NCBI GenBank assembly: GCA_036835375.1
Contig: DAITMB010000055.1
Span: forward strand, 1 to 31,706
Direction: 5' to 3'
Length of the DNA stretch: 31,706 nt
DNA from: JANQTF01 sp036835375
GTDB lineage: Bacteria; Bacteroidota; Bacteroidia; J057
A program made the translations under genes and the position numbers. Below are positions 1-8,188 of this stretch, piece after piece; the first letter of the stretch is position 1, and each line of letters begins with the position of its first letter. The notes under the pieces were generated by a model, which searched no databases, had not been told where the DNA came from, and was given only the letters and a program-made list of their open reading frames with translations.

Positions 1-101
1 CATCTCCAGTGCTGTTGCGGGATCTCACGCCAGGATTGTACCTCGTACGAGGGCAAATGGGAGCGCAAGTGACGACGACGAAACTGCTGATTCAGAAATA
101 A
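1..101 (+). CDS. C-terminal end of a T9SS-sorted secreted protein (5' truncated)
   Basis: The frame that opens at base 3 reads through to a TAA at 99-101. It ends in D-L-T-P-G-L-Y-L-V-R-G followed by a short polar stretch and K-L-L-I-Q-K. This 'L-x-x-G-x-Y-x-V/L ... K-x-x-x-K' pattern is the last strand pair of a type A T9SS C-terminal sorting domain, the tag by which Bacteroidota export and anchor proteins at the outer membrane. The next gene downstream and four later genes in the window carry the same kind of tail. Nothing can be said about the missing N-terminal part. Only about 32 residues are visible, so the call rests on the tail motif. Confidence 0.7.
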   Translation, partial: SPVLLRDLTPGLYLVRGQMGAQVTTTKLLIQK

Positions 102-289
102 TTGATACAGAGATCATCATGGCTGGCTTTTGCCACACATCATACAGAAGCTTGGATCTTCGGTCGCAGACTTAAGATTCGGGCTTCTGACCATTGGGTT
201 TTTCGATGAAAATGAATGAACGAAGGGAAAATCCAAAAGTATCTGCTCGCTTCCCCTACTGACCTTTTTCACCCTCAATATGCCCCAAA

Positions 290-1987
290 ATGATGGTTTA
301 TCGCATTTGCTCCCTGTTACTGCTGCTCTTTCTGGGCGAATTCCTGCCAGCCCAGACGATCAAATTTCGCAAGCTCGACAACCTCAATATTCCCGACGGG
401 TCGCTTCAAATGATCGCGACCCAAGAACAAAACTTTGTATCGGTAGGCTATTGGGAAGACAATGGATGGCTGATGAAGCTCAATGCGTGCGGGGGGATCA
501 TTTGGTCGAAGCAGTTTCATCGCGGGCATTATCGCACCTTGGGATTCGACGTGGTGGAGCGTCCCAATGGCAATCTAGTGACGGCACAGCAGATCGATAC
601 CCTGCTGCCCTTCCTCTCGACACAGTATCGTGTGCCAGCCGGCTGGATCGTCGAGGCAGATCCATGCGGCAACCTCGTGAGCGAGCGCCTCATCGAGATT
701 CCTGCTACGAATCCACTCGGGATCGAATTGCTGTGCCCGGCAGCCACCTACGCCCTTGCGAACACCTCCCAAGACGGACTTGTAGCCACGGGACAAACAG
801 TCTATTGGGAGCTTACCGACTCGGCGACCCTCGCAGGCACCACACGAAAGACCTTATACCTCTCGCACTTCGATTGGGATTTAGCTCCTTTGGGCTACAA
901 AGTGTTCGATGAATTTCCCACGGAGGACACCCTCGTCGGATATGATGTGTTATCGTTGCCTGATGCTGGCGGATTTGTGCTTTCGGGAGCCTACTTTGAC
1001 GCCAGTAAAGACTCCGTGTATTTGATGGCGATCAAAACGGATACCTCTTTGAATACCGAATGGGTGAGTTTGTGGGCACCCGCACCTGCCGCATTTTTAC
1101 CAACAATTGGTACGAGCAACTTGAGCACCTACCATGCAGCTGTATCGCTGGGCTTGAGTGACGATGGGCGGCTCTATGCTGGAGGATCTCAGTATTTGGA
1201 TACGGCATTTGCAGGAATTCCCATCCAGACGATCGGCGCTGGGATCTACGAGTTGGATCCAGGCACAGGTGATGTGCTTCAGCGAAGCGTGTTGACTGAT
1301 TTTCAGCGGCCACTGAGCTTAGGTCTGCGACTGGAGCCTCACGATGCTGGCTGGCTTCTGGCTGGCTCGGTCTTGAAATTTGGTGATCCTGCGCCTATTT
1401 CGGCAGTTTTTCACCTGGACGAGGACCTTGAGCTCGAAGCGCTCTACACCTACAGCGATGGGAGTGCTTACAGCTATTTGGCGACCTCGGTGGTGGCAGC
1501 CAAATCACTTCCAGCAAAGCACCACGCCCTCGCTGGGGTTCGATTTTTGGCTGGCGGCTCCGACACTACGAGTAGCATCATCTTTTTTAATGCGGGTGCC
1601 GAGGAATCTTTGCCTGTGTCACCGACCTATTATGGTGGTCCGATCGTGCAAATCGAAGAGGTCAACGTCCTCGACACAGCCTTTTGCTCCCCTATCCTCC
1701 CGCCAGCAGGGTGCACGGATCTCGCCACAGGCGCCGTAGAGATGTTGCGGCGATCCGAGGTACTCGTCTATCCCAATCCCGCCACTGACTGGCTCCGGCT
1801 AGATTTTTCAGCGCCCACGGAAGCCACGTTTAGCTTGCGTATGGTTGATCTTCTGGGCCGAGAACAGCAAGCGGTGGTCATTCCCGCCGGCACACCGTCA
1901 TTCGATTGGAAGTTGGAACACCCTAAAAGCGGGATGTTTGTCTTGATGGTCGGAAATCAGGTAATACAAAAAGTGTTGATCCAATAA
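290..1987 (+). CDS. T9SS-sorted secreted protein of unknown function
   Basis: The 565-residue product begins with a clear signal peptide: M-M-V-Y-R-I-C, a leucine-rich core, then cleavage near P-A-Q. The mature part has repeated segments of the type 'GYDVLSLPDAGGFVLSGA' and 'LGLRLEPHDAGWLLAGS', suggesting a beta-propeller-like ectodomain of the 'delta-60 / secretion-protein' kind, though I do not recognise a catalytic domain. The last 75 residues are a type A T9SS sorting domain starting at V-L-V-Y-P-N-P and ending K-S-G-M-F-V-L-M-V-G...K-V-L-I-Q. ATG codons at 290 and 293 both fit; no Shine-Dalgarno is visible, as is usual in this phylum. It lies 188 bp behind another T9SS cargo gene on the same strand. 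Function beyond being exported or surface-attached is unknown. Confidence 0.85.
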   Translation: MMVYRICSLLLLLFLGEFLPAQTIKFRKLDNLNIPDGSLQMIATQEQNFVSVGYWEDNGWLMKLNACGGIIWSKQFHRGHYRTLGFDVVERPNGNLVTAQQIDTLLPFLSTQYRVPAGWIVEADPCGNLVSERLIEIPATNPLGIELLCPAATYALANTSQDGLVATGQTVYWELTDSATLAGTTRKTLYLSHFDWDLAPLGYKVFDEFPTEDTLVGYDVLSLPDAGGFVLSGAYFDASKDSVYLMAIKTDTSLNTEWVSLWAPAPAAFLPTIGTSNLSTYHAAVSLGLSDDGRLYAGGSQYLDTAFAGIPIQTIGAGIYELDPGTGDVLQRSVLTDFQRPLSLGLRLEPHDAGWLLAGSVLKFGDPAPISAVFHLDEDLELEALYTYSDGSAYSYLATSVVAAKSLPAKHHALAGVRFLAGGSDTTSSIIFFNAGAEESLPVSPTYYGGPIVQIEEVNVLDTAFCSPILPPAGCTDLATGAVEMLRRSEVLVYPNPATDWLRLDFSAPTEATFSLRMVDLLGREQQAVVIPAGTPSFDWKLEHPKSGMFVLMVGNQVIQKVLIQ

Positions 1988-2055
1988 AATGGGGTTTGCT
2001 GTTTCCCTGCCCAGTGGAAGGCAGAGCTGGCATAGAGGAACTTGATTCGCGCGAT

Positions 2056-3543
2056 TTACTGCGGTAATTCCTCCACTTTCTCAGTAAGCCACTGCCTGCA
2101 CTCAAGGGGTTCGGGGGAGAGAATGTCGGCTCGAATGGCTGCGAGTTTCTGTCCCGAAATGGGCTTGCCCTTGAGTCCAAAAAGCATCCTGCTCAGGCGC
2201 ACAAAACGATTGTAAGCGAGGCGTTTTCCTTCCGAAACGGATGAAGCGCGGCTGATGTACATCAGGGCACTTTTTACCTGCGCATCAAAAAGATCTTGGT
2301 CCCAGGCATCGTAATACACCCGAATGAGCAGGGTCCTGCGGCTGAGGTCTGCGAGCACGTCGCTCGGTTTGTGCTGGCTCAAGAGCTGGTAGGCAACAGC
2401 ATAGTCCTTAGCTTGGTAGGCCAGATATGCCTGCGCGTAGGAATAAGTTTCGTCTCGAATATCCGGTCGGAGACGGGCTCGATTGTCGGCGACGAAGGCT
2501 TGCCGCCATTGCTCCCACGCAGTTTTCGCATCTCCTTCGGACCCCTTGATGACGCCTGTGGCTACATTGAGAATGTTGAGAAATACGTGAGCGTCGAGAT
2601 ATTCGCCTGAAAACAGCAGTCCCCGCTCATAGCCCAGCCGATACAGATTTAGCAGCTCAGGAAGAATATCTTGTCCCTTCGCTTTGAATCGGCCATTGAG
2701 ATAATTTAAAAGGGTATAAACCAAGGTCTTGGCTTCCATGACAGGCAGCCGACCCAGGTCTTCGCTCAGCCAAGTCATGGTCTGTGGATAATACGCAGGA
2801 TGCTCGGGGTCGAGGAGGCAGCGAATGACACCGACATACACCCGAAGTGGAGGTTCTATTGCCCATTTGGGATGTTCATCCAGGTAGTGCCACAGGGCGA
2901 CTTGAAGGCTGGTGTCCGCCTCTTCCTCTACCAGGCGCTGTCGATTGAGCGCGGCGAGGTAATACTTGAGATGGAGCACGAGGGTAAATTTTCTCAACAA
3001 GCCTAAGCTTTCTCCCAGAGAAAAAGCGGCGTCACGGGGCTGATGCTCCGATTGGAAGCTCAGGTATTCTTGCCGGGTGCTGAGCAGGAAAAAAAGTTCT
3101 TCGGGATCTTCCTGCGGAACTTCCTCCCACTTTTTCTCAAGCACCTTCCACAGACGATGAAAGTCAGCCTCCAGCCCCGCCCGATCTCGATATGCTTGAA
3201 GCAACAACCGGGTATGCAGCCACGGCTGTGCCCCTACGGCCCGATGAACCCAAAAAGCTTCCACCAGATTGCTCATGGTCGTCATGAGATTCGAGAGGTT
3301 GCTGTCTTTGTAGGTCAGCTCAGGAAACAGCTCCGCAAAAAGTCGATGTTTGTCTAAGGCAGTCTCCCAGCCTTCGGCAGGGGGCGTGCGCATAGGAAAC
3401 CAAGGCTGAAGCAGGGCCCAGAAGTCCAGGATTTTGCGACTTTTTTGGTGAAAAGGTGAGTGCAGAAACGCTTCGAATGACTTGCATTCCTCCTCGCTGA
3501 GCGTGGACAGTAGCCGGAAGAGTTTGCTGTCAGATATTGTCAT
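2056..3543 (-). CDS. Conserved hypothetical helical protein
   Basis: The frame stays open upstream to an ATG at 3672, but the segment before 3543 (H-F-C-Y-L-P-S-D-V-T-H-F...) looks non-coding. The ATG at 3543 gives a 495-residue protein beginning M-T-I-S-D-S-K-L-F-R-L-L-S-T-L-S. From there the sequence is strongly alpha-helical, rich in Leu, Trp, Tyr and Arg, with no signal peptide and no transmembrane segment. The N-terminal motif 'S-x-x-E-x-x-x-F-x-x-F-L-x-S-P-F-H' resembles uncharacterised cytoplasmic proteins I associate with Bacteroidota; the middle and C-terminal parts ('YSYAQAYLAYQAKDYAVAYQLL') have a TPR-like rhythm. It is convergent with the T9SS gene on its left, 68 bp apart. No enzymatic motif is visible and I assign no function. 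Confidence 0.75.
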   Translation of the reverse strand: MTISDSKLFRLLSTLSEEECKSFEAFLHSPFHQKSRKILDFWALLQPWFPMRTPPAEGWETALDKHRLFAELFPELTYKDSNLSNLMTTMSNLVEAFWVHRAVGAQPWLHTRLLLQAYRDRAGLEADFHRLWKVLEKKWEEVPQEDPEELFFLLSTRQEYLSFQSEHQPRDAAFSLGESLGLLRKFTLVLHLKYYLAALNRQRLVEEEADTSLQVALWHYLDEHPKWAIEPPLRVYVGVIRCLLDPEHPAYYPQTMTWLSEDLGRLPVMEAKTLVYTLLNYLNGRFKAKGQDILPELLNLYRLGYERGLLFSGEYLDAHVFLNILNVATGVIKGSEGDAKTAWEQWRQAFVADNRARLRPDIRDETYSYAQAYLAYQAKDYAVAYQLLSQHKPSDVLADLSRRTLLIRVYYDAWDQDLFDAQVKSALMYISRASSVSEGKRLAYNRFVRLSRMLFGLKGKPISGQKLAAIRADILSPEPLECRQWLTEKVEELPQ

Positions 3544-3842
3544 GATCGTCGCACGAATCGTCGCAGGAGGAGAATCTCGGAAATGGGTAACGTCTGACGG
3601 AAGGTAGCAAAAATGGAAGATTCCCGAAACTCGCTCCGACAGCCATGAGACTGCCCGATGACATTGTTCCATTATAGGAGTTATACTTCTCAGGCCGTCA
3701 CGGCATCAAATCCAGTTCCTGCGCTAGTCTAGCTGGATGGCGCGAAACTCTCCAACAGCAGATTCGTTCAGATTTGAGGGAGTTTTTCTAAAAGATCTGA
3801 TCAAAAGATTTGATTTTGTTTTCATTGGAGAAAAAATCCTAC

Positions 3843-3850
3843 TATGTTTG
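3843..3850 (+). promoter_or_regulatory. Candidate Bacteroidota -7 promoter box for tRNA-Phe
   Basis: TATGTTTG matches the Bacteroidota -7 consensus TAnnTTTG exactly and ends 18 bp before the tRNA. Possible TTG -33 elements lie at 3816-3818 and 3825-3827, but neither gives the usual 19-21 bp spacer, so only the -7 box is well supported. Confidence 0.5.
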
Positions 3851-3868
3851 TGACCGCTTTAGGAAAAT

Positions 3869-3941
3869 GGTGCGGTAGCTCAGTTGGTAGAGCACAGGAC
3901 TGAAAATCCTGGTGTCGCTGGTTCGATTCCTGCCCGCACCA
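3869..3941 (+). tRNA. tRNA-Phe (anticodon GAA)
   Basis: A full cloverleaf can be drawn. The acceptor stem is GGTGCGG (3869-3875) with CCGCACC (3934-3940), all seven pairs matched. The D arm is GCTC...GAGC (3878-3893). The anticodon stem is CAGGA/TCCTG (3895-3899 and 3907-3911) with loop CTGAAAA and anticodon GAA at 3902-3904. The variable loop is GTGTC and the T loop TTCGATT. The discriminator base is A3941. CCA is not encoded. The T stem GCTGG/CCTGC carries one T-T mismatch in the middle (3919 with 3931). Confidence 0.95.
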
Positions 3942-3949
3942 CACAATAT

Positions 3950-3993
3950 GTGGCATCCCCTGAAAATCATCGATTTTCAGGGGATGCCACTTT
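3950..3993 (+). terminator. Perfect 19-bp hairpin after tRNA-Phe, likely terminator
   Basis: Bases 3950-3968 and 3972-3990 are exact reverse complements, with a 3-base loop. The stem is followed by TTTATAC on the plus strand, so it best fits an intrinsic terminator for the tRNA. It also lies 23 bp beyond the stop codon of nuoK on the opposite strand, so it may serve both convergent units, although no T run follows it in that direction. Confidence 0.65.
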
Positions 3994-4013
3994 ATACGTA
4001 ACCCCATTCTCTT

Positions 4014-4319
4014 TCATCCTTTCAACTCCTGCGGTCCTCCCAAGTCGATGGTCTGCTTTCTGCGATAGAGATTCAGGATGAGCGCCAGCCCCACGGCTAC
4101 CTCCGCAGCGGCAAGGACTATCACGAAGAGGGCAGCCATTTGCCCATCGAGATCCACTTGATCATAGCGAGAAAAGCCAACAAAGTTTAGGTTAGCGGCA
4201 TTCAGCATCAGCTCCACACCCATCAATGCCATGACTGCATTGCGGCGCGTGAGCACAATGAATATTCCCGAGAGAAACAGTAAGGCTCCAAGACCCAGGT
4301 AAATGTGGAGTGGATGCAT
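4014..4319 (-). CDS. nuoK: NADH-quinone oxidoreductase subunit K
   Basis: This 101-residue product has the full length and three transmembrane helices of NuoK, the small antiporter-like membrane subunit of respiratory complex I (the MrpC/MnhC homologue), which takes part in proton translocation in the cytoplasmic membrane. The signature G-V-E-L-M-L-N-A-A-N-L-N (about residues 34-45) carries the conserved membrane Glu of helix 2. The second conserved Glu is in A-A-A-E-V-A-V-G-L-A-L (about residue 73). The start at 4319 (M-H-P-L-H-I-Y-L-G) is typical for the family. Oddly, it stands alone: nuoJ or nuoL would be expected immediately beside it, but its neighbours are a tRNA and a short-chain dehydrogenase, so the complex I genes must be dispersed or this is an extra copy. 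Confidence 0.93.
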   Translation of the reverse strand: MHPLHIYLGLGALLFLSGIFIVLTRRNAVMALMGVELMLNAANLNFVGFSRYDQVDLDGQMAALFVIVLAAAEVAVGLALILNLYRRKQTIDLGGPQELKG

Positions 4320-4485
4320 AAGGGCTAGGCAGGATCTCTGTCACAAGGTAGGCAGTCTCCGAAAATATTTATACAATCTTCTCGCAAACTTGTGCGACAC
4401 ACCATCTTCAAGCCTGCGGATTTTCCTTCGAATCAGCCCAAAATCCTTGGCTTTCAAACTTGAACCGGAATCACCATCAGGCGCT

Positions 4486-5337
4486 TTAGACCGCGACACT
4501 GTGAGCGACCAATCGCTCGCTTTCGTCCCAGAGCCATTCGGCGAGGGCATCATCTTGAGCAACAGACTTCAGGTGGACGACTTTTTTGCGAACAAAATAC
4601 TGACCGCTCACCTCTGCCACTTCCGGCGAAGTCGCGAGGTAAATGGTGGTTTCGGCGCCTTTTTCAGGCGACAGCATGAAGAGTTTAACAAATGAGATGA
4701 AGGGTCGCACCCAGCTGCCTATGTTTTTCATAAAGTCAGTGCCGACCGTGCCTGGATGCAGACAATTCACCGTGATCCCTTTTCCTTCCAGTCTTCGAGC
4801 CAGCACTCGAGTGAAGAAAATGTTGGCAAGCTTTGACTGAGCGTATGCTTTCATCCCAGAGTAGTCAGAGCGAAGCATGAGATCTTTTTGGTGGATTTTG
4901 CCCATCGGATACACCCCGGAACTCACATTGATGATGCGGGCTCGCGGCGATGCGGTCATCAGGTCAAGGAGTTGGGTGCTGAGATGCCAATATCCCAAAT
5001 GGTTGAGGGCAAAGGTATATTCGTAGCCCACTGAGTTTTCGCGCCGTTCGCTGAAGTAGCCGCCTGCATTGTTGATCAAAATATCGATTTGGTCGTATCG
5101 ACTTTTGATTTCATTGACCGCAGTCAAGATCTGGGTAGGTTCACTGAGATCAGCCACGACGTAGTCAAGCCGGTCCGGGCTGGTCTCTTGGCTCAGTTCC
5201 TGAATGAGTGAAAGAAGTTTTTTCTCACTGCGTGAGACAAGGATGATTTTCCCACACAAGGGGGCGAGCGCCTTGGCTGTGGCACGCCCGATGCCAGCTG
5301 TGGCGCCGGTGAGCAGGACGGTAGAGGATGGGAGCAT
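4486..5337 (-). CDS. Short-chain dehydrogenase/reductase, retinol-dehydrogenase-like
   Basis: This 283-residue Rossmann-fold protein carries the classical SDR features: the cofactor loop T-G-A-T-A-G-I-G (residues 10-17), D-L near 63-64, N-N-A-G (89-92), the catalytic Ser in N-V-S-S-G (around 139-140) and Y-A-Q-S-K (Tyr165 and Lys169). H-P-G-T-V follows at 194-198. The arrangement and length resemble the RDH11-14/WWOX-like group that reduces or oxidises lipid aldehydes and ketones with NADP(H). The 'S-R-S' after the second strand fits NADP preference. The real substrate cannot be read from sequence. It lies upstream of nuoK on the same strand, 166 bp apart; no functional link is evident. The start at 5337 gives the normal SDR N-terminus. 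Confidence 0.9.
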   Translation of the reverse strand: MLPSSTVLLTGATAGIGRATAKALAPLCGKIILVSRSEKKLLSLIQELSQETSPDRLDYVVADLSEPTQILTAVNEIKSRYDQIDILINNAGGYFSERRENSVGYEYTFALNHLGYWHLSTQLLDLMTASPRARIINVSSGVYPMGKIHQKDLMLRSDYSGMKAYAQSKLANIFFTRVLARRLEGKGITVNCLHPGTVGTDFMKNIGSWVRPFISFVKLFMLSPEKGAETTIYLATSPEVAEVSGQYFVRKKVVHLKSVAQDDALAEWLWDESERLVAHSVAV

Positions 5338-5358
5338 AAGGGGAGATGATTGTCTGTG

Positions 5359-5378
5359 AGCGATTCCCGTAAATCGCT
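5359..5378. promoter_or_regulatory. Inverted repeat upstream of the SDR gene
   Basis: AGCGATT (5359-5365) and AATCGCT (5372-5378) are exact reverse complements separated by 6 bases, centred about 30 bp ahead of the SDR start at 5337. The size and position suit a dimeric regulator's operator, but no regulator is identified. Confidence 0.3.
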
Positions 5379-5514
5379 TGCCAGATCAAAAGGTTGTAAA
5401 AGCCCTGATAATTCTTGCAGGCATTTCACGAGAAAGGCTTCGAACCCTTACGGTTTCCGCCAAAGCGGATGACAGGGGCGATCTTGGCGCTTCATATGGA
5501 TGAAATTGCTATTT

Positions 5515-6796
5515 TTATGGCTCCTGTCTTTCCCACAGTTGATATGCTTCCGTTGGGAGTGCTAAGGGGCGGTAATTTTGGGTGAATTCATCTTGTTCCT
5601 GGTTTTTGAGCGTCAACAGAAAACGGCGCTCAGAAGTAAAGTCTGTATCCAAACTCACGTTTTTGTAGCGGGCATAGTAGCCGTGGAGGCTCCAATCAGT
5701 TCTGAGATAGGGGNNNNNNNNNNNNNNNNNNNNNNNNNNNNNNNNNNNNNNNNNNNNNNNNNNNNNNNNNNNNNNNNNNNNNNNNNNNNNNNNNNNNNNN
5801 NNNNNNNNNNNNNAAAACAGGAATGAGATAAAAGCCGCTTTGTTTGAGGCTAATGATGATCGGTAAAGCGCCTGAAAGCCCGGTGAGGAAGTAAACAGCA
5901 GCGGTCCGGCGCGTATTGGAAGAAATCGTTATTCCTTTTTTCCAAGAAATCAAGAGGACCAGCGAGACAATTGCCAAGGCAGGGGCCAACTCGCCGAGGA
6001 GTTTCATGACGATGAAGCCACGCCAAGACACAGTTTGGACATGTTGCAAACTACTGATAACTTGAATGTCGAGGTAAGTGCTAAGGTAGTGCCGTGCGGC
6101 CGCCGAACTCAACAGGATCACGGCCAGCGGTAACAACGTAGCGAAGATCCATAGCAGGGTGCGCGCAGAAGTGCGGCGAAACGAAGGTTCAAATCGCAGT
6201 AGATACAGCCACAAGGGGAAGCTTAGTGGGAAAAAAGCAACAAATCCTTTTGTCAGAAAGCCCAATGCCAACAGAAAACCGCAAGGCCAAATCCACCAAC
6301 TGGAACGTCGAAAAGTGCCGAAGTACAAGAGTGTCGCTCCGGTGGTGAAGAGCATGAGGGTATTTTCCAGTAAGTTGCCGTATGATGCCCACAACACGAC
6401 AGGACAACTGAGCCAAAAGAGAAACAGCAACCAACTTTGACGAAGCTTGAGCGATTGCCACCAAGCCCAAATCAGTCCGCCAGTAGCAACATAGGTCAAC
6501 ACAGAATAGACTTTTTCGAGGCTGATTCCTGTGCCAAAAATGCGGAAAAATAGACTTTGCAATCCGAAGGCGAGTGGCGGGTGACCGTAAAACTCTGGAT
6601 CTTGGGTGGCGGTGAAATACGGAATCCAAAAACTACCAATGCCCTCCGAGAGGTTTTTGGCAATGATCGCATAGATCATGCCGTCCATGAACATGCCTTC
6701 CGAGAGAATATCGGGACTAACGATGCAGAGTCCTGCGCCTACCACAGCAAGAGACAGGGCAAGTTGGAGGGATGAGCGGTTGGTAACTTCGGTCAT
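5515..6796 (-). CDS. GT39/ArnT-like membrane glycosyltransferase, interrupted by assembly gap
   Basis: The N-terminal part (6796 down to the gap at 5813) encodes many hydrophobic helices. The first periplasmic loop contains M-F-M-D-G-M-I-Y (Asp38, the catalytic Asp position of the GT-C fold) and E-F-Y-G-H-P-P-L (70-75), like the Y-x-K-P-P-L of ArnT. This indicates a glycosyltransferase of family 39 that moves a sugar from a polyprenyl-phosphate donor on the periplasmic side of the membrane. Past the 100-N gap, the frame giving a plausible soluble C-terminus (YLRTDWSLHGYYARY ... LWERQEP) ends in TAA at 5515-5517. That frame is offset by one from the upstream frame when 100 N are counted, so the real gap length must be a multiple of three. 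Acceptor unknown. It is divergent from the MBL-fold gene. Confidence 0.8.
5714..5813. other. Assembly gap (100 N) inside the GT39 gene
   Basis: Exactly 100 N, the conventional placeholder for a scaffold join of unknown size. It removes part of the C-terminal region of the glycosyltransferase gene. Confidence 0.99.
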
Positions 6797-7185
6797 ATAA
6801 GAATCTTACAGAGACTTTCAACGGGATAAGCTAAGGTATGGCAAGATCAATTGTATAAAGCGAAACAGAAAGTCAAGAAGGAAATAGAAGTGAAAAATTG
6901 AGATCGCTTTCGAGAGTTGACTACAGTTGAATGCAGCAGTAGTGCAGATTTCAGACGCTTTACACGGTGGAAATGCTGTTTTTGCTATGACAGACAATTT
7001 TACCATTCCTCCGAAAATAAAATGAATAATAATGGTTGACATGCTGCGCGGCTGCCTGAATGCACTTGAGATGCCAAGCTTTGAAAAAATCAGCGAAGCT
7101 TCGTCCCAAGTATTTTTTTTACTTTATCCTGCCGATTCACCCGATCCTTCCTTCCGATCTTGCTCCGCCCTCAAGCCGCGACCCC
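6797..7185. other. Intergenic region between divergent GT39 and MBL genes
   Basis: 389 bp without a convincing gene. It must hold the promoters of the two divergent genes. On the minus strand TACCTTAG (one mismatch to TAnnTTTG) occurs at about 6832-6839, 36 bp before the GT39 start, but I see no good -33 partner. An imperfect 8-bp hairpin (7076-7083 with 7094-7101, one G-T pair) followed by a T8 run lies about 85 bp ahead of the MBL start. The reading frame ahead of 7186 is open back to an ATG at 7060, but its translation is low-complexity and unlike the family. Confidence 0.5.
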
Positions 7186-8085
7186 ATGCCAGAGCCCGTT
7201 GAACCCCACATCATTGACCTGCACTTTTTTCACGATCACGCGATAGCTTCTTACCTTATCCCCTCGGTGGAGGGCTTGATTATCGTGGATAGTGGCCCCT
7301 ATAGTGTCTTTCCCGCGCTGAAATCCGGCATCGAAGCACTTGGATATCGCTTGGAGGATGTGCGGCATGTGTTGCTGAGTCATATCCATTTCGATCATGC
7401 TGGTGCCGCATGGGCTTTGGCAGCGGGTGGTGCCAAGGTATATGTCCATCCCTTGGGGTATCGCCACATGCAGGACCCAACCCGGCTCTACGGCTCGGCC
7501 AAGCGCATTTATGGCGACATGATGGAGGCACTGTGGGGCGAAATGAACGGAATTTCGGAGGAGCGACTGATCTCTGTCCCTGACGGGGAGCAAGTCCAGA
7601 TCGGAGAGCACACTTTTCGCGCATGGCACACGCCCGGCCATGCCTCTCATCACATCGCATGGCAATGGGGAGACCAGATCTTTTCTGGAGATGTGGCGGG
7701 CTGCCGGATTGATTCTGGACCTGTCGTGCCGCCCTGTCCTCCCCCGGATATCGACATAGAAGCTTGGATGTCCTCCATCGACCTGATCCTGGGATTGCAA
7801 CCTCGGGTGCTTTACCTGACACATTTTGGGAGTGTGAGAGAAGTCACAACCCATTTGGCGCAGCTCAAAGATCAGCTCCAGGGCTGGGCCGCATGGATTC
7901 GTCCTCGCTGGGAACAGAAGCAAGCGATTGAAGAGGTGGTGCCCGATTTTCAGGCTTATGCGGCGGCACAACTTCGTGCTGCTGGGCTTGATGACAAAGG
8001 CATTGCCCGCTACGAGGCTGCCAATCCAGCTTGGATGAGTGTTGCGGGACTGTATCGATATTGGACCCAGCGGGCCGCTACGTGA
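7186..8085 (+). CDS. Metallo-beta-lactamase-fold hydrolase
   Basis: The ATG at 7186 yields a 299-residue protein starting M-P-E-P-V-E-P-H-I-I-D-L. It has the complete metal-binding set of the MBL fold: H-I-H-F-D-H (His66, His68, Asp70, His71), His152 in H-T-P-G-H-A-S-H, Asp169 in F-S-G-D-V and His213 in L-T-H-F-G. These ligate two metal ions, normally zinc, in a hydrolase active site. There is no signal peptide, so the enzyme is cytoplasmic. The C-terminal 80 residues are helical and extend beyond the minimal fold, as in glyoxalase II-like and other hydrolase subfamilies. The substrate cannot be assigned; the family covers thioesters, lactones, phosphodiesters and others. A farther upstream ATG at 7060 adds 42 unlikely residues. 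Confidence 0.88.
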   Translation: MPEPVEPHIIDLHFFHDHAIASYLIPSVEGLIIVDSGPYSVFPALKSGIEALGYRLEDVRHVLLSHIHFDHAGAAWALAAGGAKVYVHPLGYRHMQDPTRLYGSAKRIYGDMMEALWGEMNGISEERLISVPDGEQVQIGEHTFRAWHTPGHASHHIAWQWGDQIFSGDVAGCRIDSGPVVPPCPPPDIDIEAWMSSIDLILGLQPRVLYLTHFGSVREVTTHLAQLKDQLQGWAAWIRPRWEQKQAIEEVVPDFQAYAAAQLRAAGLDDKGIARYEAANPAWMSVAGLYRYWTQRAAT

Positions 8086-8188
8086 AGGCTGTCGACTACA
8101 TGCGCTCGAATAACTCTTTCATTCGCAAGGTCAAAGCGAGATATTGAACATGAACTAAAAAAACAGCCTTGCCTGGGTAGCGTTGGTC

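Noticed and set aside
280..912. 210-codon plus-strand frame overlapping the start of the T9SS protein gene
   Set aside because: Arg/Ser-rich shadow of the real gene in another frame; the 290-1987 frame has a signal peptide and sorting domain.
7171..7971. 266-codon minus-strand frame opposite the MBL-fold gene
   Set aside because: It lies entirely opposite a gene with complete metal-binding motifs and has no recognisable domain.
8084..8170. Inverted repeat AAGGCTGT ... ACAGCCTT after the MBL gene as terminator
   Set aside because: The arms are about 70 bases apart, and the adjacent A run lies inside the arms, so it is not a plausible intrinsic terminator on the plus strand.
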